From NCBI RefSeq assembly GCF_034140825.1, contig NC_089045.1:131501-195500 (forward strand): a stretch of DNA of 64,000 bases, given 5' to 3'. The notes beneath the pieces are model-generated. The model saw nothing but the letters and a program-made list of their open reading frames with translations. It did not search any database and was not told the DNA's origin. The DNA comes from Oryza sativa Japonica Group (lineage: Eukaryota > Streptophyta > Magnoliopsida > Poales > Poaceae). A program made the position numbers and the translations under genes. This document shows positions 50,459 through 62,180 of this stretch, one piece after another; within the stretch, counting starts at the first letter, position 1, and every line of letters begins with the position of its first letter.

Positions 50459-50672
50459 CTATCTCCGTCCCAGTTTAGTTGTCACTTTGACTTTTTCTTT
50501 GTAACGTTTGACCATTCGTTTTATTTAAAAAATTAGTATAAATATAAAAATATTGATAACAAAGCAAATCTTAAACAAAATAAATAATAATTTCATAATT
50601 TTTTGAATAAGACGAATGATCAAAAGTTACGAACAAAAACTCAAAGGGACGAGTATTTTGGGACGGAAGTAG
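50459..50672. mobile_element. Stowaway-like MITE
   Basis: Ends CTATCTCCGTCCCAGTTTAG and CTCAAAGGGACGAGTATTTTGGGACGG (shortened reading: GGGACGGAAGTAG), flanked by TA at 50457-50458 and 50673-50674. Internal arms (GACCATTCGT / ACGAATGATC) are also inverted. Confidence 0.8.
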
Positions 50673-50970
50673 TATCTATCACATTCTAGTACTATGGTAG
50701 TACTAGGCTTTACTTCTCGGTTTTCTTAAAAATCGACATATAGCACTCTAAAAAACGCAGATTATCAGCTGTTTCTCTACCAAATAATTTTTTCATATGC
50801 AAAGCCATGGGAAAAAAAGCAACACGCCTCTCGCTCACTTTTTAGATTGATTAAATCCAAGGGATGAAAATTGTGTGTTGCGCCAGATGGAACGATTCAG
50901 ATCATCCGTGTCCAATCCCCTCCTTCCTTTTTTGCATAGTGGAGTAATGCGGATCGGGATTTGGGAGTAA

Positions 50971-51123
50971 CCCTATGTTTGGTCTATTTCCCAACTTTTT
51001 CTTTAAACTTCTAACTTTTTCATTACATAAAAACTTTCATACACACATAAACTTCTAACTTTTTTATCATATCGTTCTAATTTCAACCAAACTTCCAATT
51101 TTGGCGTGAACTAAACACACCCC
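50971..51123. mobile_element. Short MITE (Tourist/hAT-like)
   Basis: CTATGTTTGGTC ... GTGAACTAAACACACCCC has the look of the common rice GGG(T)GTGTTTAGTTC termini, with an AT-rich interior of repeated AACTTCTAACTTTTT. Ends approximate. Confidence 0.5.
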
Positions 51124-51168
51124 TAGTTAACATCCTGTGGCGACGGAGGGGGAAAAAAATAATAGGAG

Positions 51169-52842
51169 ATGGGCAGCAGCGCCAAGCTTCCTTTGGTGGA
51201 TATTGGGGAGGAGGAGGAGGCGTTGGTGTTTGAAGATGAGGAGAAGACCGAGCTGATTAGGGTGCAAGACTTCCGTCGCGTCTGGGAACATCGCTTTAAC
51301 AGCTAAGGGCATCCACAATGCTATTATTTGGTAATAAGTAATGCTACTACTTAACTGCAGCAACTGTATGTCCCATGCGTTATACGGAGGGACCTATCCC
51401 AAGATATGCTCGCCCCGACGATGCCTTGCAGATCCTCTCTCTCCAAGTGATAGAAGCAAAAGATGGTCTTAACTGGCCGCTACATGTCTATGGCTTGGTT
51501 GCCACCAGGGATTCTGTAGATCAAAAGCGCAACCTTCTTTTCAAGCGCACAAGGGATAATTGTTAACTTCTGACTCCACAGGTTAGATATCTTGTAATTT
51601 CCTCTTAACTTTATTGTTTCTCATTTTTCTTGGAGCTTGAAGTCCTCAACCTACTACAATTTCTACTAGTAGATTACTACTGTTATATACACTAGTTTGT
51701 ATAAATGTGTTCTCTTTTTGGAGATTTAGTGCATTCACAGGCTGGTTGCACCTAAACTGTCAATTGGAGGCATGTTTACAACTCTTCTTTGCACATAACT
51801 CATTGGTACAAACTGAATTGATAGAATCGGCACCACTGGTATACCTATACTTCTTTTAAAAGAAGGCAATTGTGGTGTTCGCAGTGAATCTTCCTATTGC
51901 AGCTTTATATAAATTGATAATGTTACCAACAAACAAATATAATAGGATTGCCACATATATAACCAAGATGGGCACTCCCTGTTGAAAATAAATGAATAAC
52001 ATATTGCGTGCAAAACATAGATTAATTTTGTTTATGTTAGGCAATATTTTGTCATTCTTTCTTCCTTTGGTAGCAAAGTCAGGCATTTACCTAGTCTATG
52101 GAAATAAAAGATTGTGATGGACACTATATGCTCTTCAACTGAACTTAATATGGATTGGTTGCATACTGGTTCCTTTTTATGCGGAAGGAACTAACAAATC
52201 AACTGATCAATTGGTTGTGATGCCTGCAGGATTCATATTTGCAGTTAACAGGTCCATCTCGTGCAGTTTTGTTAATTGATCCAGTTACTTTTGAAGTTGA
52301 CCTAAAAGTAAAGGGCAAAACAGAGACCGGTGACAAAGTGTTGAGCTTGAGGGTCTTTACGCACCACATGGCTCCCTCATATGTAAAGTATTCTCCCATG
52401 ATCCGCAGATGTTTGTCCAGCAAGCATAGTGAGCTTGAGTTGGCATATGTTGTACTCGCTGATACAGTTGAAGCCACTATGGTTAGTGTCCAAGTTATTG
52501 AGGGGTCATGGCCAGATCATATGCGAGGACTAGTCGTTTGCCGTACCGCCAGCGTAGAGGGAGGGGATTCCGTGTTGCTTGATTCTCGAGATGGAAGAAT
52601 GCCTATCAATTGAGCTTTCAAGGCATGTGGTTTCTGTGGAATCAAGGGGAAAGCTGGCTGTTGACGTGGTGGCCTCGCAAGCCGACAAGAGTTCAAATAT
52701 CGTTTCGAGAGGCAGGGTTGTTTTCACTCCTGAAAAGGCTGGGAGTAGTAGTGGTGTATTCAATCTTGGGTTTTGTAAGGTGGAAGCTCGTGTTTGTTGG
52801 TCGCTCCTGGCAACAGAGAAGCAAATGCGCTCCGGTCGTTGA
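51169..52842 (+). pseudogene. Decayed DUF6598-like gene (copy 1)
   Basis: Paralogue of the gene at 62181. A first-exon remnant (51169-51306: MGSSAKLPLVDIGEEEE ... RVQDFRRVWEHRF) runs straight into DNA matching the end of the other copy's first intron, so about 1 kb of that intron is missing. Exon 2 is at 51361-51581 (MRYTEGPIPRYARPDDALQI, WPLHVYGLVATRDSVDQ). Exon 3 is at 52230-52842 ([47 protein letters not shown], ending CKVEARVCWSLLATEKQM). These blocks match the grass DUF6598 family, whose function I do not know. About three breaks interrupt the frame, so it is unlikely to make a full protein. Confidence 0.75.
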
Positions 52843-52884
52843 TCAACACAGTACACCAGAATTTTGACTTCTTGCTTGTACTGT

Positions 52885-53070
52885 TTGACCATTCGTCTTA
52901 TTCAAAAAAATTTAGAATTATTATTTATTTTATTTGTAACTTACTTTATTATCCAAGATACTTTAAGCACAACTTTTCATTTTTTATATTTGCACAAATT
53001 TTTTGAATAAGACAAATGGTCAAACAATGAAAGCAAAAATCAACCCCTTATATTATGGGACAGAGGGAGT
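52885..53070. mobile_element. Truncated Stowaway-like MITE
   Basis: Inverted inner arms (TGTTTGACCATTCGTCTTAT / AATAAGACAAATGGTCAAAC) and an intact right end ATGGGACAGAGGGAGTA; the left CTCCCTC end is missing. Confidence 0.65.
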
Positions 53071-53227
53071 ATATGGAAGCAAGACGTTGAACTATGCTGT
53101 CATGTATCTGCCTATAATTTATACCTCATTGTATGTTAAAGACGGTTGCAGCTAGTATGTTAATTAAAATACCATGATGCTTGTAGGTGAACTATTATTC
53201 TAAGGCAAAAATAAATGTAGACAGGTA

Positions 53228-53450
53228 TTGCATCACAGATTAGCTACTAATAGCTCCTATACAAAGCAATGCGATCACTTAACCAAAAATAGGTGGAGCA
53301 CAAATCCTTCAGCAACATCCCCTAAAATATTCGTTCAGATTAGCTACTAATAACTCCTATGCAAGACATTGTAAATGCTCAACCAAAAAAAAAACATGGA
53401 GCACAAATCCTTCAGCAACATCCTCAAAAATATTTCATTCATATGAGCTA
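53228..53450. repeat. Tandem duplication of ~112 bases
   Basis: Two direct copies start CAGATTAGCTACTAATA and contain GGAGCACAAATCCTTCAGCA and an AAATATT end; they differ by small indels. Non-genic spacer. Confidence 0.75.
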
Positions 53451-53649
53451 TTAGCTCAGGTTTACAGTCACGTGACGATGAATGTCTGGTCTGCTTGGTT
53501 TTAACTTGTAATTACACCACATACATGTTGATATGATCAGCATGCAGTTATCACATGAAAGGGCACCAGCATAGCTAACGATTTCTAAATCATCACATGA
53601 ACAGGTGAAAAGTAGTAAACTGCAAGATATAGATTACACAATCACATAG

Positions 53650-54230
53650 AGTCAATGTCTGTCTTCAATCTTCTACAGCTACTAATATCTACTCCCTCCG
53701 TTTCAGGTTATAAGATATTCTAACTTTGGTTAAAGTCAAACTGTTTCAATTTTGACTAAGTTTGTAGGCAAATATAGTAATATTTACAATACGAAATTAG
53801 TTTCATTAAATCAATAATTGAATATATTTTCATAATAAATTTATCTTGGATTGAAAATGTTACTACTTTTTTTACAAACTTGGTCAAACTTAAAGCAGTT
53901 TGACTTTAACCAAAGTCAAAACATCTTATTTTTACCTAGCCATCCAATATTGCTACATGCTACTTCATGGGATCCTTTTTGCCAGACATCAACCTTTGCA
54001 GTTAGCTGAAGTTGAAGGGCTCAATCCTGGCGAGCCTGTTCAATTGCCATGCTAGTTTAATGGATATTTTCGTCATAACATGCTCATGCTTATCGTAACA
54101 ATGCTGTCTCTGATATCTTTTTAACATCTCAAATAACTCTCAGTGTGTAACTCATGGACTTGTCACAACTGAGCTAACTAATCACGAGGAGGGTTAATAA
54201 ACATGTCATCAAGGCTCTGGATTACTAAAG
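53650..54230 (+). repeat. Block A': second copy of RBR 3' flank, split by a MITE
   Basis: 53650-53690 and 53929-54225 together match 48909-49300. A Stowaway-like MITE (53692 to about 53928, starting CTCCCTCCGTTTCAGG after TA, right terminus lost) separates the two parts. The block lies about 300 bases downstream of the carrier gene's stop codon. Confidence 0.85.
53692..53928. mobile_element. Stowaway-like MITE, right end lost
   Basis: Left end CTCCCTCCGTTTCAGG after TA; long inverted arms (TTGGTTAAAGTCAAACTG / CAGTTTGACTTTAACCAA). The terminal bases at the right are absent. Confidence 0.7.
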
Positions 54231-54523
54231 AAATAACAACAGATGAAGTGAACTGTGCAAGAAAGGGCAGCACGTCTACTCCTGTAGTTCTGTCATCTAC
54301 TATACAGTGGTATAATAAAGGCCTATGGTAATGGGAATTCGACAAATTTCCCTCTGTTGGGGAGGATGTGAAGGATATAAAAGGACCTAACATTTGGTAC
54401 ATGTATCACGAAGGCAATGCCAAAAAATGGTTCTAATTCTTTGCAACAAGGGCAAAAACATTTCTGTTGCATGGCTTGTCCTTTCTTTACACCATATAGA
54501 GTAACCAGGTGAATTTGGATCTG

Positions 54524-57500
54524 TCATCCTCTGGAACCCACTGTGGTTCTCTTCTCATGTACAGAGTCTGTGGAGTCACTCTCAGTTTGGATCATTGCTT
54601 TCTTGGCGAGCTCATAGCCTGCAAAGTTCATTGCTCCGAGAGGAGCAATCCAGAAGAAGCGGGGGATCGCACCCTTGAACAGTCCGAGAGGTCCCTCATT
54701 TCGAAGGATGGAGAAAACTATCAACTGCATGGAGACTGGGGTGCCTGGTGGAGCAGTCATCATCCGAGTCTTCATCACATCAAAGGGAGTTGTGACAACT
54801 GCTGCAAGCCCTCCAGACAACGCTCCCACTGCAATAGTTTCCCATGGTTCCAAGTCTCTGTTCAACACATGCTGTGCCGCCTACAATAACAAGAGCATAT
54901 GACATGATCATTAAATTCGTCAAGGCACGGCATAGTTCTGAATCTAATGGCATTGCAACAGAACTAGATATTATACAGATCTCAGTCCATTAAAAGAAAA
55001 GGTTCAGCAACTTCCCCGTAACTATATTTTTGTATTTTGTATATCCAGTCGAACAAAATTAAACTTCTTAAGAAAAATAGTGATCTGAGAAAAAGAATAG
55101 ATGCAGAAGAAAACAAAACAACCTTACTGCGGGCAATCTTCGAGGAAAATAAAACAAGAAAAAATAATTCAGTCCAAGGACATCATTGATAGGCAGGTGG
55201 ATAGAAGTAAAACTCCATTGACATGCCATTTCAGATGCATGAAATTCAAATATGCAGAACAGATAATAAGCTTTACATTAAACAAAGGCAGCTCACTGCA
55301 GACCTTTCAGTCAACAAAATATAGATGAAAGAAAACCAATTTTAAGGTACAGTCCAAAGAAACAATAAGAACTCACAATACCTTTTTAGCTTCTGCATAA
55401 AGACACATTCCAGCAACATAGAAAGGAACCTCTCGGCAAAGAGTGGCTCCAGTGCCTCGGAAGAAGCCCTTTGGACCATCTTTTTGCATGGTACCAACAA
55501 TGGCCTCCCCTACATTATTGAAGATTCCAGCCTGCAAACGCTGCTTAAGAACCTCACAAGGTATACGGACTGCTGTTCCCAGGATGGTGCTGCAGAAGGA
55601 AGAGAGTGATTGCACCTGTGAAACAAACATGTCTATCATCAGATTTTCATATAAGCAACATTTTCTCAGCCAATATACTAGGTCAAAAAAATTTAAGTTC
55701 ATTGAGGCAGACAAGTTTCATGGTGACTAGACTCAGCTCTCAATTTTCTGAGAATAATTAGCTCTTGATGAACTAAGGTTGGTCAAAAGCCATAACTAAT
55801 GTAGCAGAGGGCTTGACACAGGTTACATTTTCTGTTGTTGAGACTGACAAGGTGGGTATGGGATTCCACATACCCATGCCAATGACACAGTGAGTAGCAC
55901 ATGCAAAATTTTGCACAAGGAATAGGAAAGCACACCTGAATATCTGGAAGTGTTGGAGCAACACTTTTTAACACAAGCTTGCTTGCCTCAAATATTCCTG
56001 TTCTCAAACCATGGCTGCAAATGGCAGGATGTGAATTTGCAGCCTACATTCAAATTTGCCTCTAAAACTCTGAATTGACACTAACCTTGAAAACTGACCA
56101 AGAATTGCGGGGATAGAACCCCGATAAAGTCCTCGGAGCCCAATTTGTGGAAGTGTTGATATGAGATCTGGAAATGAAAGCGAAGATGCTTGGACACGTG
56201 TCTGATACAGTTTAGAAAATAAAGAGCTTGAATCAGAAATATCCATAAAACTGTTGAATTTCTCAAGCAAAAAAAAATCCATTAGCACAAAATCTAGCAA
56301 GTAAATTGATTATCGACTTTCTAAAAAAAGTAAGGCAAGTCCATTGCAGGTAATGCCTTGAGTGAAGGGAGATCATTCATAGAGGAAAAACTGAAAAAAG
56401 AAATAGTAGAAATAAAAAGCTCCTGCCAGTAGTATGCTTTGTATAAATTTCTATTTGATTGCATCCCATGATATTCCCATGGAACCTGCTAGAAGCAGAT
56501 GGGGTTTGTCATAATTATCTAAATTTTAGTGTGTTGGATTTTATTCGCTCTGTCATTAAGACATCCTCTTCTAACAAATGCCATCAAGTGAACGCACTGC
56601 TGAATCAGTGCTATCGGTTAAGTTGTTTGCACTAAAAGGGTTAAAAGGTAACAAGTTTGTGTACCTTCATTGAATCAATGGGATGCATCACGGAAGTAGA
56701 AAGTGCACTAGCAAGACCTCCAGCTAAAGCAGACTTCAGAACACTCCCAGCTGATATCTCTACCGGTGGGGGAACAGCAACCAAAGTAGCAGCTTCAAAC
56801 CAAATGTTCCTAAATGCATTCGCAAGTGAATAAATGAGTTAAGTGGAAAGGTTAGTATTTAATGCCATGAGAAGATGGCCAAGAACATGTTATTATTTTT
56901 CATGACTGGTCAGATATTCGATTTAGATGAAGGAAAGGGTTTGTGTAATGGTTCAAAGATGCAAACATGGATTCTAACGCAAGACATCAACATACCGAGG
57001 GTCATCTTCAAGGCGCTCTGAAGGAAGCAGGAGCATGAAATTGCGAAAATGGCTGTAGGAGATTGATTCTTCTGAATCCGCATTTAGGTACCGCAGCATG
57101 GCAGCAGCATTATCTTCATTGGCCGGAAGGCCTGCACCTTTTAAAGATGTGAGAATTTGATTTTTGTGAAGTGTCCCAGACTTGCTCAAACATAGGGTGG
57201 TGTATGCCCGCAATATTGTTGGCTCCTTCTGCTCCATCAAGGATAGAAATTGTTTCCACCCAATTGATTTTGAAAACAAGTTACTTCTGGTGCGCCGTAA
57301 AAAATCCCGAGCATACCTCCTTGGCAATCGCCTCTTTCTCATTGCAACTTCAAGGTCTTCCAGGGTGACTTGGCCATCACCATCTCTATCCAACTCCTCA
57401 AAGAATCGCTTTCCTGCAGAAGCAAGAAAAAAGAGCTTAGGATAACAACATGCAAGAATCACCTCTATCCATTTCCAATAGAACAATAAAGTAACATTAT

Positions 57501-58817
57501 CAGAAATAATATTTCAGCGATATCAATGTCAGACCAACATCATCAAGCCAATCTTTGGAGCGCTAGTTATCTGTACATAATTGTAAACCATTTAACACAA
57601 TAAAGATCCATCGGGAATTTGTCTTATGCATATTCTGAATATGAAGAGTCTGAAGTAGTGAATATGAACACATAAAAGAAATAAGATACTATGATCATGT
57701 TGTACAGGAAGTAGTATGGTTGAGAGCTGCTAATATTTAAGTAACATGCAACACGCATTTTCTCAGTAAAACCAGAAAAATACTGAGTAACAGAAAACAC
57801 CTTACAATAAATCTGCATACTTGAAGAAAACCAATATGAATAGCTTTGAAAGAAAATTGGAGGCATGCCAAAGAAACTAAATTCAGCATTTATGGTACAG
57901 TTGTTACAATTGGTGACCATCTGATTAGCATCACAATGTTATCATCTTATTAGATGTCATGAGACAACAATAATATTGTTCAAACTGAGGTATAGCTTTG
58001 CTAAAAGGTACTCCAGGTCTAGAGAGTCAAAAGGGAAAGGATATAAATCAACTTTAGGCCAGTATTGATTAACAAACGATGTTACAGTGCATAAGGCATT
58101 TTTGGTGATGGCAGAATATGACGGACAGGTTGGATGATGATGATGGTATGTACCTTCAAACTCCGCATATCTGAAGAAGTCGTGTACAGAGAAGAGCTTC
58201 TTCTTGTCTGGATGAGTATCAGGGGATGGCAAGGACCTGGCAACCAGGTCAATCAAGTCGGTGAGTGAAAGCGTGGAAAGTGTGGAGCGTAGGCGGTCCA
58301 CAGGGATGTTGAGCAGGCGAACAGGCAGTGTCGACCGTGGAGAGTGATTAGCAGCAGTGTCAGTGTCTTCCTTGTCCCCAGTTTGAGCTGGAGTTGGAGG
58401 TGCAGGGGAGACAGACGCAGACGGTTGAGGCGGTGGGGCAACCTTAAGCTTGGCAAAAGGCAGGTTGGAGAGGAAGGCATCAAAATGGGGCTTGTTTGCA
58501 TGGATGAGTAGGGTGTGGAAGTGGTGGAGAAGATGGTTGTCCAGCAGGTTATGGAAGGCAATGCCAATGCAGAGAAGGAGCTGGTGCGGTGGTGGACCTG
58601 GTGGTGGTGGTGGTGGGTGTTTGGTTCGGCGGAAGCATGCCCTAGTTGTGAAGGGGGGGGATCTGTGGATGAAATGAGCTACTCCAACTCCAAGAAGATG
58701 GAGGTCATCAGAGTAGTGGGGCTTGGGATTGGATCCGGGAAAGGGAAGGTGGAGGTGGGAAAGGGCGGCGCGGGCGGCGGCGAGGAGGGCGTCCAAGAGA
58801 TGGTCGGAGCCGGACAT
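54524..58817 (-). CDS. SAMTL: EF-hand mitochondrial carrier, SAMTL-like (At2g35800 type)
   Basis: Member of the mitochondrial carrier family (SLC25) with a long N-terminal extension; the Arabidopsis relative is called S-adenosylmethionine transporter-like. Exons, 5' to 3': 58154-58817, 56996-57413, 56665-56809, 56086-56201, 55936-56014, 55382-55615, 54524-54880; phases agree, 670 residues. The first ~220 residues are Pro/His-rich and helical. An EF-hand region follows (FFEELDRDGDGQVTLEDLEV). Three carrier repeats come next, with P-x-D/E-x-x-K signatures: SVMHPIDSMKTRVQ, VRIPCEVLKQRLQ and VTTPFDVMKTRM, each with its Gly-rich partner (GLRGLYRGSIPAILG, GPKGFFRGTGATL, GPLGLFKGAIPRFF). The C-terminal tail is hydrophilic. 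The start is the first in-frame ATG (MSGSDHLLDALL). The 740-base first intron holds no recognised element. Confidence 0.92.
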
Positions 58818-59165
58818 GCTCGTCTCGTCAATCAAAAACAAAAGACAAGCTAGAGGATTTGACGATCGAGGTGGTGGTGGTGGAGGATCCGTCACGGCAT
58901 CGCTACTGCTACTGGCCTACTGCTAAGCTAAGCTTTTGATGATTATATAGGAGGAGGAGGAGGATTTACGGCGGAGCGGAGCCGGAGGAGGAAGAAGAAG
59001 AGGCGACAAGGAAACGAGTACGGGAGGTCGAGAAGCTGCGACCCCATCAGCAACACCAATAATAAGCAGCGCTCAAAATAAATGAGAAAAAAAGGAAGCA
59101 CTACACTATACTCCTATATACTAAAATAATAAATAAATAAATAAATCCAACCCACCCTACCCAAA
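58818..59165 (-). promoter_or_regulatory. 5' leader/promoter side of the carrier gene
   Basis: Upstream of the carrier ATG: GGT and GGA runs, a TATATAGG-like box on the plus strand near 58943, then AT-rich DNA. Nothing else seen. Confidence 0.35.
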
Positions 59166-59750
59166 AAAAGGGTAAATTTCATAAAACTACATATATTTTG
59201 CACAATCTATCACAAAATTACATATTTAAGAAATTGTTTCACAAAACTACATACTTAGTGTCTTCGTTTATCAGTACTTTGCACAATATATCACAAAACT
59301 ACATATTTAAGAAATTGTTTCACAAAACTACATATTTAGTGTCTTCGTTTATCACAAAACTACAGGTACTTTGCACAATATATCATAAAACTACAAATTA
59401 AAGAACTTATTTCACAAAAATAGAGATTTAATATCTTCATTTATCACAAAACTACATATTTAGTGTCTCCATTATCATAAAACTACATATTTTAGCATTA
59501 TTAAAACCTGTAGTTTTGTGATAATGGAGACACTGAATATGTAGTTTTGTGATAAATGAAGACACTGAATGTGTAGTTCTATAATAAACGAATACATTGA
59601 ATTTATAGTTCTCTGAAATAAGTTCTTAAATATGTACTTTTGTGATAGATTGTACCAAGTACGTGTAGTTTTGTGAAACAAGCTCTTAAATCTGTAGTTT
59701 TGTAATAAATTGTGCAAAATATATGTAGTTTTGTGAAATTTACTCTTTCA
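59166..59750. mobile_element. Large foldback built of short repeats
   Basis: Left arm from about 59166 (GGTAAATTTCATAAAACTAC, ATATATTTTGCACAAT) and right arm to about 59750 (ATTGTGCAAAATATATGTAG, TTTTGTGAAATTTACTCTTT) are inverted copies meeting near 59508. Both arms consist of repeats of TATCACAAAACTACATATTT plus AGTGTCTTCGTT spacers. Further scattered units run on to about 60030. No ORF of interest; TSD not resolved. Confidence 0.8.
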
Positions 59751-60039
59751 AAAAATACAAATACTTTGACTAAATTATCACAAAACTACATATTTTAGGG
59801 TGATACTATCGCAAAACTACATATTTAACACTAAATTTCTCACAGAATTACAGATTTAAGGTGGAGTATCGTAAAACTAAATATTTAGTAATAAAATTGT
59901 CATAAAACTACATATTTTCCTATCCTTCAAAATTCCTATGATTTTCCTATAGGAAAAAATCCTGTAGGAATGAAATCCTTCAGAATTCTGAAATATGTAG
60001 TTTTGTGATAACTTTGTTATTAAATTATGTAAAACCCTA

Positions 60040-61200
60040 TTAACAATGAAATTTGGTAAGCCTCGAGGTCATCATCGGCTTAGAGTCGGTATCGGCTTTA
60101 GAGTCATGTAATCGGCTGATGGAAATTATCAAGTCGTCAATAGTTAGATTCTTACTATATTGGGTTAAGGAAATTAATCAATTAAAGGAAGTTTATCTAG
60201 AAGAGACCGAGTTCAAGGAGGATACGGCATGGCACTTTATCTATTAATTATGAAGAGTTTATTAGTTTCCTTTTATCTTTAGGAAAATATGTTTAGTGTC
60301 CCATAAAGACTTTATGTTTTCGTTTTATCTCTAGGAAAGTTTCTTTCCTGTCCAACGAGGACTATTGTACACTCGAGGGTTATTGTAAACTATCTACCCA
60401 TGGGTATAAATATGTACACTCGGGGTTACTGTAAACTATCTCCACGATCAATAAAAATTCGGCGCATCGCTGTCCTTTTTTTTTTACTTTTTCGACGAGT
60501 TTATACTTATCATGGCTGTTGCATCGGCGGAGCTAGGGCTTTGACACTCTGATCTTGTCAATGTAAGCACCTATCTATCATCTATCTTAGTTAATCTAGT
60601 TGCTAGTTCAATTTACTTGTATCAGTTAAGATTCATTTTAGGGTTTATACCGGTATTGGTTAAATTGCTTTACCAGACTAGATTAGCTAAGGTATCTACC
60701 ACCTTGAAAATCAGTCAAGAGTTTAATTGTCTAGATATTATGGATATTATGTTTCTTTTCATACTTTGCGCTGCAGCAACCCTAGTCGTGCTTAGAACTA
60801 TAACCTCTAACCTGCTTATTAATTGCCAAAAAGGGTTTCATCGGGGTTTTCAGCTGATGAGTTATCTATACGTTGCATCGGCTTATAAAGATTACATACA
60901 AATTGGATTTTACCGATCGCAACAAAGGTTTCACTCTTTATCTAATCTTGTGGATTTAGTGACATTGGACCTCCAGCTGATGTATGCTTTAACCTTCGGA
61001 TCAATGCTTATTCTATTATATTTGTTAGCCGATTGGTTTCTACTGGATTATTATTGACGACCAAATTTGGTAAGATATGAACAAGGTTCGACATTGGAAT
61101 TGAGGTGGATTCGGCAAAGAGATGGATTCGAAGAACAAATTATGCATCGGCTGCGAAGGCATTGGCTAGAGTCTGCATCGGCTGACTAGACCTCACCACA
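60040..61200 (+). mobile_element. Probable LTR retrotransposon fragment or solo LTR
   Basis: About 1.1 kb with 'catcggct' repeats, a TATAAATA-like box near 60410 and an AATAAA signal near 60450 in LTR-like spacing, and no gag-pol coding region. Family probably Ty3/gypsy-like; broken and without visible paired ends, so old. Borders are approximate. Confidence 0.4.
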
Positions 61201-61645
61201 CATCAACCCCTTGCAACCATTTCAATCACCACACATCAATCCGACAAAGCCCTAACCATCACCACACATCATTCCAAAATATAGGTTCTCAATTCTATAA
61301 ATCAACATGAACCAAATGGAGCAAAGATTAATATGTCTCTTCCGCACTACATCCCCACCCACATTATCCAATTAACATCCCAATCCGAGCCAAATATTAT
61401 CAAACTACGGTTGGAACCAAAACAATGCGAAATATCCAATAAAACATGGGGGAAATTAGGGTTTCTAGAGGAGTTTACCTTCTCAATCGATCCCCAACTC
61501 AATCCCGACGAAATCCCCTTCGATTTGAGTGGATTTGGGGGAGATTTGGTGAGAGGAGAAGAGAGGACGACGAACCCTAACGCAACCACAGTGGGGAAGA
61601 AGAGAGGAGAGGCTGGCTGGGACGGCCTCGGCCGGCCTCTAAGTA
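61201..61645. other. Repeat-derived spacer
   Basis: ACCACACATCA is repeated several times at 61190-61275, followed by a plus-strand frame (61333-61677) that resembles leader sequence of repeats rather than a gene. No family recognised. Confidence 0.35.
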
Positions 61646-61870
61646 CCCAACCTCAGCGCCAGGCCCGTTGGCGCTGAAGTTTGGCATCTCAGCGCTGGGG
61701 CGGTTGGCGCTGAGAATGGCCAGCTTAGCGCCGATGCGGTTGGTGCTGAGATAGCTGCCACGTCAGCTGGGGGATCGGCCTTGCCGCCACGGTGGCACGA
61801 GGTCAGCGCCAGACCCGTTGGCGCTGACACACCCAACCTCAGCGCCAATGCGCTTGGCCCTGAGCCAACG
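61646..61870. repeat. Cluster of short hairpin-forming repeats
   Basis: About five diverged units of the form CAGCGCCA...TGGCGCTGA, e.g. CTCAGCGCCAGGCCCGTTGG then CGCTGAAG, spaced 25-60 bases. Each unit is itself a dyad and can fold into a GC-rich stem. They lie in repeat-derived spacer without coding capacity. Confidence 0.75.
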
Positions 61871-62180
61871 GTCTATTTTTGGTTAAAGTTTTTGGTAAGG
61901 GTTAGTTTCGAAATAAGTTTTTGAAAAGGGTCAATTTGCCAAAAAAAAAAGGGGAAGGTTCTTTGGGTAAGTTCGGAAGAGGATACTTGCACGCAAAAAT
62001 CCCTAAAGGGAGGGTTTTTATGAAATTTGTACCACCTACTTTTTGCAGAGTAAATATACACTAAGTAATAAAAGGGGGAAGGTGCGGATTGGGATTTTTG
62101 GGAGGGGAGGAGAGGAACCCTAATCCTGTGGCGGCAAGCGGGCGGCGGAGGTGGAAAAGAATTAGGAGTCGGAGAGGAAG

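Noticed and set aside
51305-51350. GGGCATCCACAATG resembling a Tourist MITE end
   Set aside because: The text aligns with the intron of the intact DUF6598 copy (63526-63570), so it is gene sequence, not an element end.
59166-60030. CRISPR-like array of short repeats
   Set aside because: Units are degenerate, contiguous and inverted about a centre, and the genome is a plant's; no cas genes. It is a foldback repeat.
60617-61057. 146-codon plus-strand ORF with hydrophobic stretches
   Set aside because: Lies in LTR-like repeat DNA, AT-rich, with no family match; the hydrophobicity follows from base composition.
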